From Bombus terrestris (Eukaryota > Arthropoda > Insecta > Hymenoptera > Apidae): a stretch of 64,000 bases of DNA. Positions 12,148 to 24,346 of the stretch are shown here, piece by piece. The DNA is taken from NCBI RefSeq assembly GCF_910591885.1, contig NW_025963555.1, positions 3,596,001 through 3,660,000 of the forward strand. Reading direction: 5' to 3'. A program made the position numbers and the translations under genes. The stretch's first letter is position 1. Each line of letters starts with the position of its first letter. Under the pieces are notes generated by a model that worked only from the letters and a program-made list of their open reading frames with translations, ran no database searches and was not told the DNA's origin.

Positions 12148-14903
12148 TTATGTGAAACTATTCAAAAACTGTATACATTTGTCGGTAGGCAATAGGATAA
12201 AGACTTCCGGCTCCTCGGGCTGGTGCGTATATTTCAATGTCCCCATGTGCCAAACCGTTGGATTGTGACACACCTCTCCGCGTCCCTCGCTGGTCGTGCT
12301 CGCTCGAAAGTTATAGCCTAACCGAAAACCAATCCCTCTTGCGTTAGTCATTCGACATGGAGGCGACTTATTTCAAATTTGGGAACTCGTCGGATCGGAT
12401 GTGAGGTTGGACTAAATTTTTACGAGCGAGCGGAGCGAGCGAGCAACGATCACAATTTGCAAGCCATACATATACCTTATATTGCCTTGCATATATTTCG
12501 TGTTATTACCTAATTTTGTCAGACATTTCGGACATCACATTGCACTGTACAATGTGGAAATAGTACTATTTATGTGAAACTATTCATAAACTATAAACAT
12601 TTGTCAGTAGGCAATAGGATAAAGACTTCAGGCTCCTCGGGCTGGTGCGAATATTTCAATGTCCGTATGTGCCAAACCGTTGGTTTGTGACACACCTTTA
12701 CGCGTATCTCGCTCGCTGCGCTCGCTCGAAAACTATTGCCTAACCTAAAACCAATCCATCTTGCGTTCATTATTCGATATGGTGGCGACATTTTTCGAAT
12801 TTGCGAACGTGTCGGATCGGTTGTGAGGTTGGACAGGATTTTTACGAGCGAGCGGAGCGAGCGAGCAACGATCACAATTTCCAAGCTATACATATACCTT
12901 ATATTGCCTTGCATATATTTCGTGTTATTACCTTATTTCGTCAGCCATTTCGGACATCACATTGCACTGTACGATGTGGAAATAGTTCTGCTTATGTGAA
13001 ACTATTCATAAACTGTATACATTTGTCAGTAGGCAATAGGATAAAGACTTCCGGCTCCTCTGGCTGGTGCGAATATTTGAATGTCCCAATGTGCCAAACC
13101 GTTGGATTGTGACACACCTCTCCGCGTCCCTCGCTCGTCGTGCTCGCTCGAAAGTTAAAGCATAACCGAAAACCAATCCCTCTTGCGTTAGTCATTCGAC
13201 ATGGAGGCGACTTATTTCAAATTTGGGAACGTGTCGGATCGGATGTGAGGTTGGACTAAATTTTTACGAGCGAGCGGAGCGAGCGAGCAACGATCACAAT
13301 TTCCAAGCTATACATATATCTTATATTGCCTTGCATATATTTCGTGTTATTACCTAATCTTGTCAGCCATTTCGGACATCACATTGCACTGTGGTATGTG
13401 GAAATAGTACTATTTATGTGAAACTATTCATAAACTGTAAACATTTGTCAGTAGGCAATAGGATAAAGACTTCCGGCTCCTCGGGCTGGCGCGAATATCT
13501 CAACGTCAGTATGTGCCAAACCGTTGGATTGTGACACACCTCTCCGCGTCCCTCGCTCGTCGTGCTCGCTCGAAAGTTATAGCCTAACCGAAAACCAATC
13601 CCTCTTGCGTTAGTCATTCGACATGGAGGCGACTTATTTCAAATTTGGGAACGTGTCGGATCGGATGTGAGGTTGGACTAAATTTTTACGAGCGAGCGGA
13701 GCGAGCGAGCAACGATCACAATTTGCAAGCCATACATATACCTTATATTGCCTTGCATATATTTCGTGTTATTACCTAATTTTGTCAGCCATTTCGGACA
13801 TCACATTGCACTGTGGTATGTGGAAATAGTACTATTTATGTGAAACTATTCATAAACCGTAAACATTTGTCAGTAGGCAATAGGATAAAGACTTCCGGCT
13901 CCTCTGGCTGGTGCGAATATTTGAATGTCCCAATGTCCCAAACCGTTGGAATGTGACACACCTCTCCGCGTCCCTCGCACGCCGTGCTCGCTCGAAAGCT
14001 ATTGCCTAACCGAAAACCAATCCCTCTTGCGTTCATTATTCGATATGTTGGCGACATTTTTCGAATTTGCGAACGTGTCGGATCGGTTGTGAGGTTGGAC
14101 AGGATTTTTACGAGCGAGCGGAGAGAGCGAGCAACGATCACAATTTCCAAGCTATACATATACCTTGTATTGCCTTGCATATAATTCGTGTTATTACCTA
14201 ATTTTGTCAGACATTTCGGACATCACCGTACGATGTGGAAATAGTACTACTTATGTGAAACTATTCATAAACTGTATCTACTTGTCAGTAGGCAATAGGA
14301 TAAAGACTTCCGGCTCTTCGGGCTGGTGCGAACATTTGAATGTCCCAATGTGCCAAACCGTTGGATTGTGACACACCTCTCCGCGTCCATCGCTCGTCGT
14401 GCTCGCTCGAAAGTTATAGCCTAATCGAAAACCAATCCCTCTTGCGTTAGTCATTCGACATGGAGGCGACTTATTCCAAATTTGGGAACGTGTCGGATCG
14501 GATGTGAGGTTGGACTAAATTTTTACGAGCGAGCGGAGCGAGCGAGCAACGGTCACAATTTCCAAGCTATACATATACCTTATATTGCCTTGCATATATT
14601 TCGTGTTATTACCTTATTATGTCAGCCATTTCGGACATCACATTGCACTGCACCATGAGGAAATAGTTCTCTTTATATGAAACTATTCATAAACTGTAAA
14701 CATTTGTCAGTAGGCAATAGGATAAAGACTTCCGGCTCCTCGGGCTGGTGCGTATATTTCAATGTCCCCATGTGCCAAACCGTTGGATTGTGACACACCT
14801 CTCCGCGTCCCTCGCTCGTCGTGCTCGCTCGAAAGTTATAGCCTAACCGAAAACCAATCCCTCTTGCGTTAGTCATTCGACATGGAGGCGACTTATTTCA
14901 AAT

Positions 14904-16169
14904 TTGGGAACTCGTCGGATCGGATGTGAGGTTGGACTAAATTTTTACGAGCGAGCGGGGCGAGCGAGCAACGATCACAATTTCCAAGCTATACATATAC
15001 CTTATATTGCCTTGCATATATTTCGTGTCATTACCTACTTTTGTCAGCCATTTCGGACATCACATTGCACTGTACGATGTGGAAATAGTACTACTTATGT
15101 GAAACTGTTCATAAACTGTATACATTTGTCAGTAGGCAATAGGATAAAGACTTCCGGCTCCTCGAGCTGGTGCGAATATTTGAATGTCCCAATGTGCCAA
15201 ACAGTTAGATTGTGACACACCTCTCCGCGTCCCTCGCTCGTCGTGCTCGCTCGAAAGTTAAAGCATAACCGAAAACCAATCCCTCTTGCGTTAGTCATTC
15301 GACATGGAGGCGACTTATTTCAAATTTGGGAACGTGTCGGATCGGATGTGAGGTTGGACTAAATTTTTACGAGCGAGCGGAGCGAGCGAGCAACGATCAC
15401 AATTTCCAAGCTATACATATACCTTATATTGCCTTGCATATATTTCGTGTTATTACCTACTTTTGTCAGCCATTTCGGACATCACATTGCACTGTGGTAT
15501 GTGGAAATAGTACTATTTATGTGAAACTATTCATAAACTGTAAACATTTGTCAGTAGGCAATAGGATAAAGACTTCCGGCTCCTCGGGCTGGTGCGAATA
15601 TTTGAATGTCCCAATGTGCCAAACCGTTGGATTGTGATACACCTCTCCGCGTCCCTCGCTCGTCGTGCTCGCTCGAAAGTTAAAGCATAACCGAAAACCA
15701 ATCCCTCTTGCGTTAGTCATTCGACATGGAGGCGACTTATTTCAAATTTGGGAACGTGTCGGATCGGATGTGAGGTTGGACTAAATTATTAGGAGCGAGC
15801 GGAGCGAGCGAGCAACGATCACAATTGCCAAGCTATACATATACCTTATATTGCCTTGCATATATTTCGTGTTATTACCTACTTTTGTCAGCCATTTCGG
15901 ACATCACATTGCACTGTACGATGTGGAAATGGTACTACTTATGTGAAACTATTCATAAACTGTATACATTTATCAGTAGGCAATAGGATAAAGACTTCCG
16001 GCTCCTCGGGCTGGTGCGAATATTTGAATGTCCCAATGTGCCAAACCGTTGGATTGTGACACACCTCTCCGCGTCCCTCGCTCGTCGTGCTCGCTCGAAA
16101 GTTAAAGCATAACCGAAAACCAATCCCTCTTGCGTTAGTCATTCGACATGGAGGCGACTTATTTCAAAT
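14904..16169. repeat. Trimer F'-F-X, first copy (1266 bp)
   Basis: The three monomers carry private markers: 'cctcgagctgg' near 15162, 'cagttagattg' near 15203, 'gattgtgatacacc' near 15632, and 'aaattattaggagcg' near 15783. All four recur 1266 bp downstream. The same trimer occurs singly in copy 1 (9425-10690). Confidence 0.92.
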
Positions 16170-17435
16170 TTGGGAACTCGTCGGATCGGATGTGAGGTTG
16201 GACTAAATTTTTACGAGCGAGCGGGGCGAGCGAGCAACGATCACAATTTCCAAGCTATACATATACCTTATATTGCCTTGCATATATTTCGTGTCATTAC
16301 CTACTTTTGTCAGCCATTTCGGACATCACATTGCACTGTACGATGTGGAAATAGTACTACTTATGTGAAACTGTTCATAAACTGTATACATTTGTCAGTA
16401 GGCAATAGGATAAAGACTTCCGGCTCCTCGAGCTGGTGCGAATATTTGAATGTCCCAATGTGCCAAACAGTTAGATTGTGACACACCTCTCCGCGTCCCT
16501 CGCTCGTCGTGCTCGCTCGAAAGTTAAAGCATAACCGAAAACCAATCCCTCTTGCGTTAGTCATTCGACATGGAGGCGACTTATTTCAAATTTGGGAACG
16601 TGTCGGATCGGATGTGAGGTTGGACTAAATTTTTACGAGCGAGCGGAGCGAGCGAGCAACGATCACAATTTCCAAGCTATACATATACCTTATATTGCCT
16701 TGCATATATTTCGTGTTATTACCTACTTTTGTCAGCCATTTCGGACATCACATTGCACTGTGGTATGTGGAAATAGTACTATTTATGTGAAACTATTCAT
16801 AAACTGTAAACATTTGTCAGTAGGCAATAGGATAAAGACTTCCGGCTCCTCGGGCTGGTGCGAATATTTGAATGTCCCAATGTGCCAAACCGTTGGATTG
16901 TGATACACCTCTCCGCGTCCCTCGCTCGTCGTGCTCGCTCGAAAGTTAAAGCATAACCGAAAACCAATCCCTCTTGCGTTAGTCATTCGACATGGAGGCG
17001 ACTTATTTCAAATTTGGGAACGTGTCGGATCGGATGTGAGGTTGGACTAAATTATTAGGAGCGAGCGGAGCGAGCGAGCAACGATCACAATTGCCAAGCT
17101 ATACATATACCTTATATTGCCTTGCATATATTTCGTGTTATTACCTACTTTTGTCAGCCATTTCGGACATCACATTGCACTGTACGATGTGGAAATGGTA
17201 CTACTTATGTGAAACTATTCATAAACTGTATACATTTATCAGTAGGCAATAGGATAAAGACTTCCGGCTCCTCGGGCTGGTGCGAATATTTGAATGTCCC
17301 AATGTGCCAAACCGTTGGATTGTGACACACCTCTCCGCGTCCCTCGCTCGTCGTGCTCGCTCGAAAGTTAAAGCATAACCGAAAACCAATCCCTCTTGCG
17401 TTAGTCATTCGACATGGAGGCGACTTATTTCAAAT
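16170..17435. repeat. Trimer F'-F-X, second copy (1266 bp)
   Basis: This stretch repeats the preceding trimer, including all its private changes; no difference was seen in the segments compared. The join lies between about 16110 and 16175, where the X-type 'taaagcataacc' is followed by 'gggaactcg', the lead into F'. In the parental arrangement X is followed by 'gggaacgtg' and type L. Confidence 0.92.
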
Positions 17436-18892
17436 TTGGGAACGTGTCGGATCGGATGTGAGGTTGGACTAAATTTTTACGAGCGAGCGGAGCGAGCGAG
17501 CAACGATCACAATTTCCAAGCTATACATATATCTTATATTGCCTTGCATATATTTCGTGTTATTACCTAATTTTGTCAGCCATTTCGGACATCACATTGC
17601 ACTGTGGTATGTGGAAATAGTACTATTTATGTGAAACTATTCATAAACTGTAAACATTTGTCAGTAGGCAATAGGATAAAGACTTCCGGCTCCTCGGGCT
17701 GGTGCGAATATCTCAACGTCAGTATGTGCCAAACCGTTGGATTGTGACACACCTCTCCGCGTCCCTCGCTCGTCGTGCTCGCTCGAAAGTTATAGCCTAA
17801 CCGAAAACCAATCCCTCTTGCGTTAGTCATTCGACATGGAGGCGACTTATTTCAAATTTGGGAACTCGTCGGATCGGATGTGAGGTTGGACTAAATTTTT
17901 ACGAGCGAGCGGAGCGAGCGAGCAACGATCACAATTTCCAAGCTATACATATCCCTTATATTGCCTTGCATATAATTCGTGTTATTACCTAATTTTGTCA
18001 GACATTTCGGACATCATATTGCACTGTACGATGTGGAAATAGTACTACTTATGTGAAACTATTCATAAACTGTATACATTTGTCTGTAGGCAATAGGATA
18101 AAGACTTCCGGCTCCACGGGCTGGTGCGAATATTTGAATGTCCCAATGTGCCAAACCGTTGGATTGTGACACACCTCTCCGCGTACCTCGCTCACCGTGC
18201 TCGCTCGAAAGCTAGAGCCTAACCGAAAACCAATCCCTCTTGCGTTCATTATTCGATATGGTGGCGACATATTTCGAATTTGCGAACGTGTCGTATCGGT
18301 TGTGAGGTTGGACTAGATTTTTACGAACGAGCGGAGCGAGCGAGCAACGGTCACAATTTCCAAGCTATACATATACCTTATATTGTCTTGCATATATTTC
18401 GTGTTATTACCTTATTATGTCAGCCATTTCGGACATCACATTGCACTGCACCATGAGGAAATAGTTCTATTTATATGAAACTATTCATAAACTGTAAACA
18501 TTTGTCAGTAGGCAATAGGATAAAGACTTCCGGCTCCTCGGGCTGGTGCGTATATTTCAATGTCCCCATGTGCCAAACCGTTGGATTGTGACACACCTCT
18601 CTGCGTCCCTCGCTCGTCGTGCTCGCTCGAAAGTTATAGCCTAACCGAAAACCAATCCCTCTTGCGTTAGTCATTCGACATGGAGGCGACTTATTTCAAA
18701 TTTGGGAACTCGTCGGAACGGATGTGAGGTTGGACTAAATTTTTACGAGCGAGCGGAGCGAGCGAGCAACGATCACAATTTCCAAGCTATACATATACCT
18801 TATATTGCCTTGCATATATTTCGTGTCATTACCTACTTTTGTCAGCCATTTCGGACATCACATTGCACTGTACGATGTGGAAATAGTACTAC

Positions 18893-20158
18893 TTATGTGA
18901 AACTATTCATAAACTGTATACATTTGTCAGTAGGCAATAGGATAAAGACTTCCGGCTCCTCGGGCTGGTGCGAATATTTGAATGTCCCAATGTGCCAAAC
19001 AGTTGGATTGTGACACACCTCTCCGCGTCCCTCGCTCGTCGTGCTCGCTCGAAAGTTAAAGCATAACCGAAAACCAATCCCTCTTGCGTTAGTCATTCGA
19101 CATGGAGGCGACTTATTTCAAATTTGGGAACGTGTCGGATCGGATGTGAGGTTGGACTAAATTTTTACGAGCGAGCGGAGCGAGCGAGCAACGATCACAA
19201 TTTCCAAGCTATACATATACCTTATATTGCCTTGCATATATTTCGTGTTATTACCTACTTTTGTCAGCCATTTCGGACATCACATTGCACTGTGGTATGT
19301 GGAAATAGTACTATTTATGTGAAACTATTCATAAACTGTAAACATTTGTCAGTAGGCAATAGGATAAAGACTTCCGGCTCCTCGGGCTGGTGCGAATATT
19401 TGAATGTCCCAATGTGCCAAACCGTTGGATTGTGACACACCTCTCCGCGTCTCTCGCTCGTCGTGCTCGCTCGAAAGTTAAAGCATAACCGAAAACCAAT
19501 CCCTCTTTCGTTAGTCATTCGACATGGAGGCGACTTATTTCAAACTTGGGAACGTGTCGGATCGGATGTGAGGTTGGACTAAATTTTGACGAGCGAGCGG
19601 AGCGAGCGAGCAACGATCACAATTTCCAAGCTATACATATACCTTATATTGCCTTGCATATATTTCGTGTTATTACTTACTTTTGTCAGCCATTTCGGAC
19701 ATCACATTGCACTGTGGTATGTGGAAATAGTACTATTTATGTGAAACTATTCATAAACTGTAAACATTTGTCAGTAGGCAATAGGATAAAGACTTCCGGC
19801 TCCTCGGGCTGGTGCGAACATTTCAACGTCAGTATGTGCCAAACCGTTGGATTGTGACACACCTCTCCGCGTATCTCGCTCGCTGCGCTCGCTCGAAAAC
19901 TATTGCCTAACCTAAAACCAATCCATCTTGCGTTCATTATTCGATATGGTGGCGACATTTTTCGAATTTGCGAACGTGTCGGATCGGTTGTGAGGTTGGA
20001 CAGGATTTTTACGAGCGAGCGGAGCGAGCGAGCAACGATCACAATTTCCAAGCTATACATATACCTTATATTGCCTTGCATATATTTCGTGTTATTACCT
20101 TATTTCGTCAGCCATTTCGGACATCACATTGCACTGTACGATGTGGAAATAGTACTGC
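18893..20158. repeat. HOR1 tail: F', F and a variant monomer
   Basis: The monomers start at 18893, 19315 and 19737. The first two continue the HOR1 order after T at 18471, showing the normal sequence that the 12.15-kb junction interrupts. The lead to the third has 'ttttgacgagcg' near 19585. The third then switches to the beta core with the well-paired left arm near 19875-19898, marking the start of the mixed zone. Confidence 0.8.
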
Positions 20159-23100
20159 TTATGTGAAACTATTCATAAACTGTATACATTTGTCAGTAGG
20201 CAATAGGATAAAGACTTCCGGCTCCTCTGGCTGGTGCGAATATTTGAATGTCCCAATGTCCCAAACCGTTGGAATGTGACACACCTCTCCGCGTCCCTCG
20301 CACGCCGTGCTCGCTCGAAAGCTATAGCCTAACCTAAAACAAATCCCTCTTGCGTTCATTATTCGATATGGTGGCGACATATTTCGAATTTGCGAACGTG
20401 TCGGATCGGTTGTGAGGTTGGACAGGATTTTTACGAGCGAGCGGAGAGAGCGAGCAACGATCACAATTTCCAAGCTATACATATACCTTGTATTGCCTTG
20501 CATATAATTCGTGTTATTACCTAATTTTGTCAGACATTTCGGACATCACCGTACGATGTGGAAATAGTACTACTTATGTGAAACTATTCATAAACTGTAT
20601 CTACTTGTCAGTAGGCAATAGGATAAAGACTTCCGGCTCCTCGGGCTGGTGCGAACATTTGAATGTCCCAATGTGCCAAACCGTTGGTTTGTGACAAACC
20701 ATTACGCGTATCTCGCTCGCTGCGCTCGCTCGAAAACTATAGCCTAACCTAAAACAAATCCACCTTGCGTTCATTATTCGATATGGTGGCGACATATTTC
20801 GAATTTGCGAACGTGTCGGATCGGTTGTGAGGTTGGAGAGGATTTTTGCGAGCGAGCAACGATCACAATTTCCAAGCAATACATATACCTTATATTGCCT
20901 TGCAAACAATTCGTGTTATTACCTAATTTTGTCAGACATTTCGGTCATCACATTGCACTGTACGATGTGGAAATAGTACCTCTTATGTGAAACTATTCAT
21001 AAACTGTATACATTTGTCAGTAGGCAATTAAAGACTTCCGGCTCCTCTGGCTGGTGCGAATATTTGAATGTCCCAATGTGCCAAACCGTTGGATTGTGAC
21101 ACACCTCTCCGCGTCTATCGCTCGTCGTGCTCGCTCGAAAGTTATAGCCTAACCGAAAACCAATCCCTCTTGCGTTCATTATTCGATATGTTGGCGACAT
21201 ATTTCGAATTTGCGAACGTGTCGGATCGGCTGTGAGGTTGGACTAGATTTTTACGAGCGAGCGGAGCGAGCCAGCAACGGTCACAATTTCCAAGCTATAC
21301 ATATTCCTTATATTGCCTTGCATATATTTCGCGTTATTACCGTATTTTGTCAGCCATTTCGGACATCACATTGCACTGTAGTATGTAGAGATAGTACTAT
21401 TTACGTGAAACTATTCATAAACTGTAAACATTTGTCAGTAGGCAATAGGATAAAGACTTCCGGCTCCTCGGGCTGGTGCGAATATTTGAATGTCCCAATG
21501 TGCCAAACCGTTGGATTGTGACACACCTCTCCGCGTCCCTCGCTCGCCGTGCTCGCTCGAAAGCTATAGTCTAACCGAAAACCAATCCCTCTTGCGTTCA
21601 TTATTCGATATGGTGGCGACATATTTCGAATTTGCGAACGTGTCGGGTCGGTTGTGAGGTTGGACTAGATTTTTACGAGCGCGCGGAGCGAGCGAGCAAC
21701 GGTCACAATTTCCAAGCTATACATATTCCTTATATTGCCTTGCATATAATTCGTGTTATTACCTAATTTTATCAGACATTTCGGACATCACATTGCACTG
21801 TACGATATGGAAATAGTACTACTTATGTCAAACTATTCATAAACTGTAAACATTTGTCAGTAGGCAATAGGATAAAGACTTCCGGCTCCTCGGGCTGGTG
21901 CGAATATTTCAACGTCAGTATGTGCCAAACCGTTGGATTGTGACACACCTCTCCGCGTCACTCGCTCGTCGTGCTCGCTCGAAAGTTATAGCCTAACCGA
22001 AAACCAATCCCTCTTGCGTTAGTCATTCGACATGGAGGCGACTTATTTCAAATTTGGGAACTCGTCGGATCGGATGTGAGGTTGGACTAAATTTTTACGA
22101 GCGAGGGGAGCGAGCGAGCAACGATCACAATTTCCAAGCTATACATATACCTTATATTGCCTTGCATATATTTCGTGTTATTACCTACTTTTGTCAGCCA
22201 TTTCGGACATCACATTGCACTGTACGATGTGGAAATAGTACTACTTATGTGAAACTATTCATAAACTGAAACATTTGTCAGTAGGCAATAGGATAAAGAC
22301 TTCCGGCTCCTCGGGCTGGTGCGAATATTTGAATGTCCCAATGTGCCAAACCGTTGGATTGTGTCACACCTCTCCGCGCCCCTCGCTCGTCGTGCTCGCT
22401 CGAAAGTTAAAGCATAACCGAAAACCAATCCCTCTTGCGTTAGTCATTCGACATGGAGGCGACTTATTTCAAATTTGGGAACGTGTCGGATCGGATGTGA
22501 GGTTGGACTAAATTTTTACGAGCGAGCGGAGCGAGCGAGCAACGATCACAATTTCCAAGCTATACATATACCTTATATTGCCTTGCATATATTTCGTGTT
22601 ATTATCTACTTTTGTCAGCCATTTCGGACATCACATTGCACTGTGGTATGTGGAAATAGTACTATTTATGTGAAACTATTCATAAACTGTAAACATTTGT
22701 CAGTAGGCAATAGGATAAAGACTTCCGGCTCCTCGGGCTGGTGCGAATATTTCAACGTCCCCATGTGCCAAACCGTTGGATTGTGACACACCTCTCTGCG
22801 TCCCTCGCTCGTCGTGCTCGCTCGAAAGTTATAGCCTAACCGAAAACCAATCCCTCTTGCGTTAGTCATTCGACATGGAGGCGACTTATTTCAAATTTGG
22901 GAACTCGTCGGATCGGATGTGAGGTTGGACTAAATTTTTACGAGCGAGCGGAGCGAGCGAGCAACGATCACAATTTCCAAGCTATACATATACCTTATAT
23001 TGCCTTGCATATATTTCGTGTTATTACCTACTTTTGTCAGCCATTTCGGACATCACATTGCACTGTGGTATGTGGAAATAGTACTATTTATGTGAAACTA

Positions 23101-24346
23101 TTCATAAACTGTAAACATTTGTCAGTAGGCAATAGGATAAAGACTTCCGGCTCCTCGGGCTGGTGCGAATATTTGAATGTCCCAATGTGCCAAACCGTTG
23201 GATTGTGGCACACCTCTCCGCGTCTCTCGCTCGTCGTGCTCGCTCGAAAGTTAAAGCATAACCGAAAACCAATCCCTCTTGCGTTAGTCATTCGACATGG
23301 AGGCGACTTATTTCAAATTTGGGAACGTGTCGGATCGGATGTGAGGTTGGGCTAAATTTTTACGAGCGAGCGGAGCGAGCGAGCAACGATCACAATTTCC
23401 AAGCTATACATATATCTTATATTGCCTTGCATATATTTCGCGTTATTACCTACTTTTGTCAGCCATTTCGGACATCACATTGCACTGTGGTATGTGGAAA
23501 TAGTACTATTTATGTGAAACTATTCATAAACTGTAAACATTTGTCAGTAGGCAATAGGATAAAGACTTCCGGCTCCTCGGGCTGGTGCGAATATCTCAAC
23601 GTCAGTATGTGCCAAACCTTTGGATTGTGACACACCTCTCCGCGTCCCTCGCTCGTCGTGCTCGCTCGAAAGCTATTGCCTAACCGAAAACCAATCCCTC
23701 TTGCGTTCATTATTCGATATGTTGGCGACATTTTTCGAATTTGCGAACGTGTCGGATCGGTTGTGAGGTTGGACAGGATTTTTACGAGCGAGCGGAGAGA
23801 GCGAGCAACGATCACAATTTCCAAGCTATACATATACCTTGTATTGCCTTGCATATAATTCGTGTTATTACCTAATTTTGTCAGACATTTCGGACATCAC
23901 CGTACGATGTGGAAATAGTACTACTTATGTGAAACTATTCATAAACTGTATCTACTTGTCAGTAGGCAATAGGATAAAGACTTCCGGCTCCTCGGGCTGG
24001 TGCGAACATTTGAATGTCCCAATGTGCCAAACCGTTGGATTGTGACACACCTCTCCGCGTCCATCGCTCGTCGTGCTCGCTCGAAAGTTATAGCCTAACC
24101 GAAAACCAATCCCTCTTGCGTTAGTCATTCGACATGGAGGCGACTTATTTCAAGTTTGGGAACGTGTCGGATCGGATGTGAGGTTGGACTAAATTTTTAC
24201 GAGCGAGCGGAGCGAGCGAGCAACGATCACAATTTGCAAGCCATACATATACCTTATATTGTCTTGCATATATTTCGTGTTATTACCTAATTTTGTCAGA
24301 CATTTCGGACATCACATTGCACTGTACGATTTGGAAATAGTACTAT
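20159..24346. repeat. Mixed monomers with deletion haplotypes, first part
   Basis: The ten monomers start at 20159, 20574, 20983, 21401, 21823, 22245, 22666, 23088, 23510 and 23925, with lengths 415, 409, 418, 422, 422, 421, 422, 422, 415 and 422. No regular higher-order period is evident. The 421-bp unit lacks one t in 'actgtaaac' at about 22268. Alpha and beta cores are interspersed. Confidence 0.83.
20574..21400. repeat. Deletion pair: 409-bp then 418-bp monomer
   Basis: The first monomer lacks 13 bp of the right GC arm, leaving 'tttttgcgagcgagcaacg' at about 20844. The second lacks 4 bp, giving 'caattaaagac' for 'caataggataaagac' near 21026. The same pair in the same order is found at 24347 and 26018. 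Confidence 0.9.

Larger units (their letters stand above)
12148..18892. repeat. 13-monomer block, copy 2, with a nested trimer duplication (6745 bp)
   Basis: The landmarks 12148 to 15939 equal those of copy 1 plus 5479, and landmarks from 17627 to 18471 equal copy 1 plus 6745. The extra 1266 bp is a three-monomer duplication. Few differences from copy 1 are visible by eye, for example 'tgtacaatg' near 12549 for 'tgtacgatg', 'accgtaaac' near 13856 for 'actataaac', and 'aatcttg' near 13357 for 'aagtctg'. The join to copy 1 lies within 12149-12164, where an F'-type monomer becomes 'attcaaaaactg'. Confidence 0.92.
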
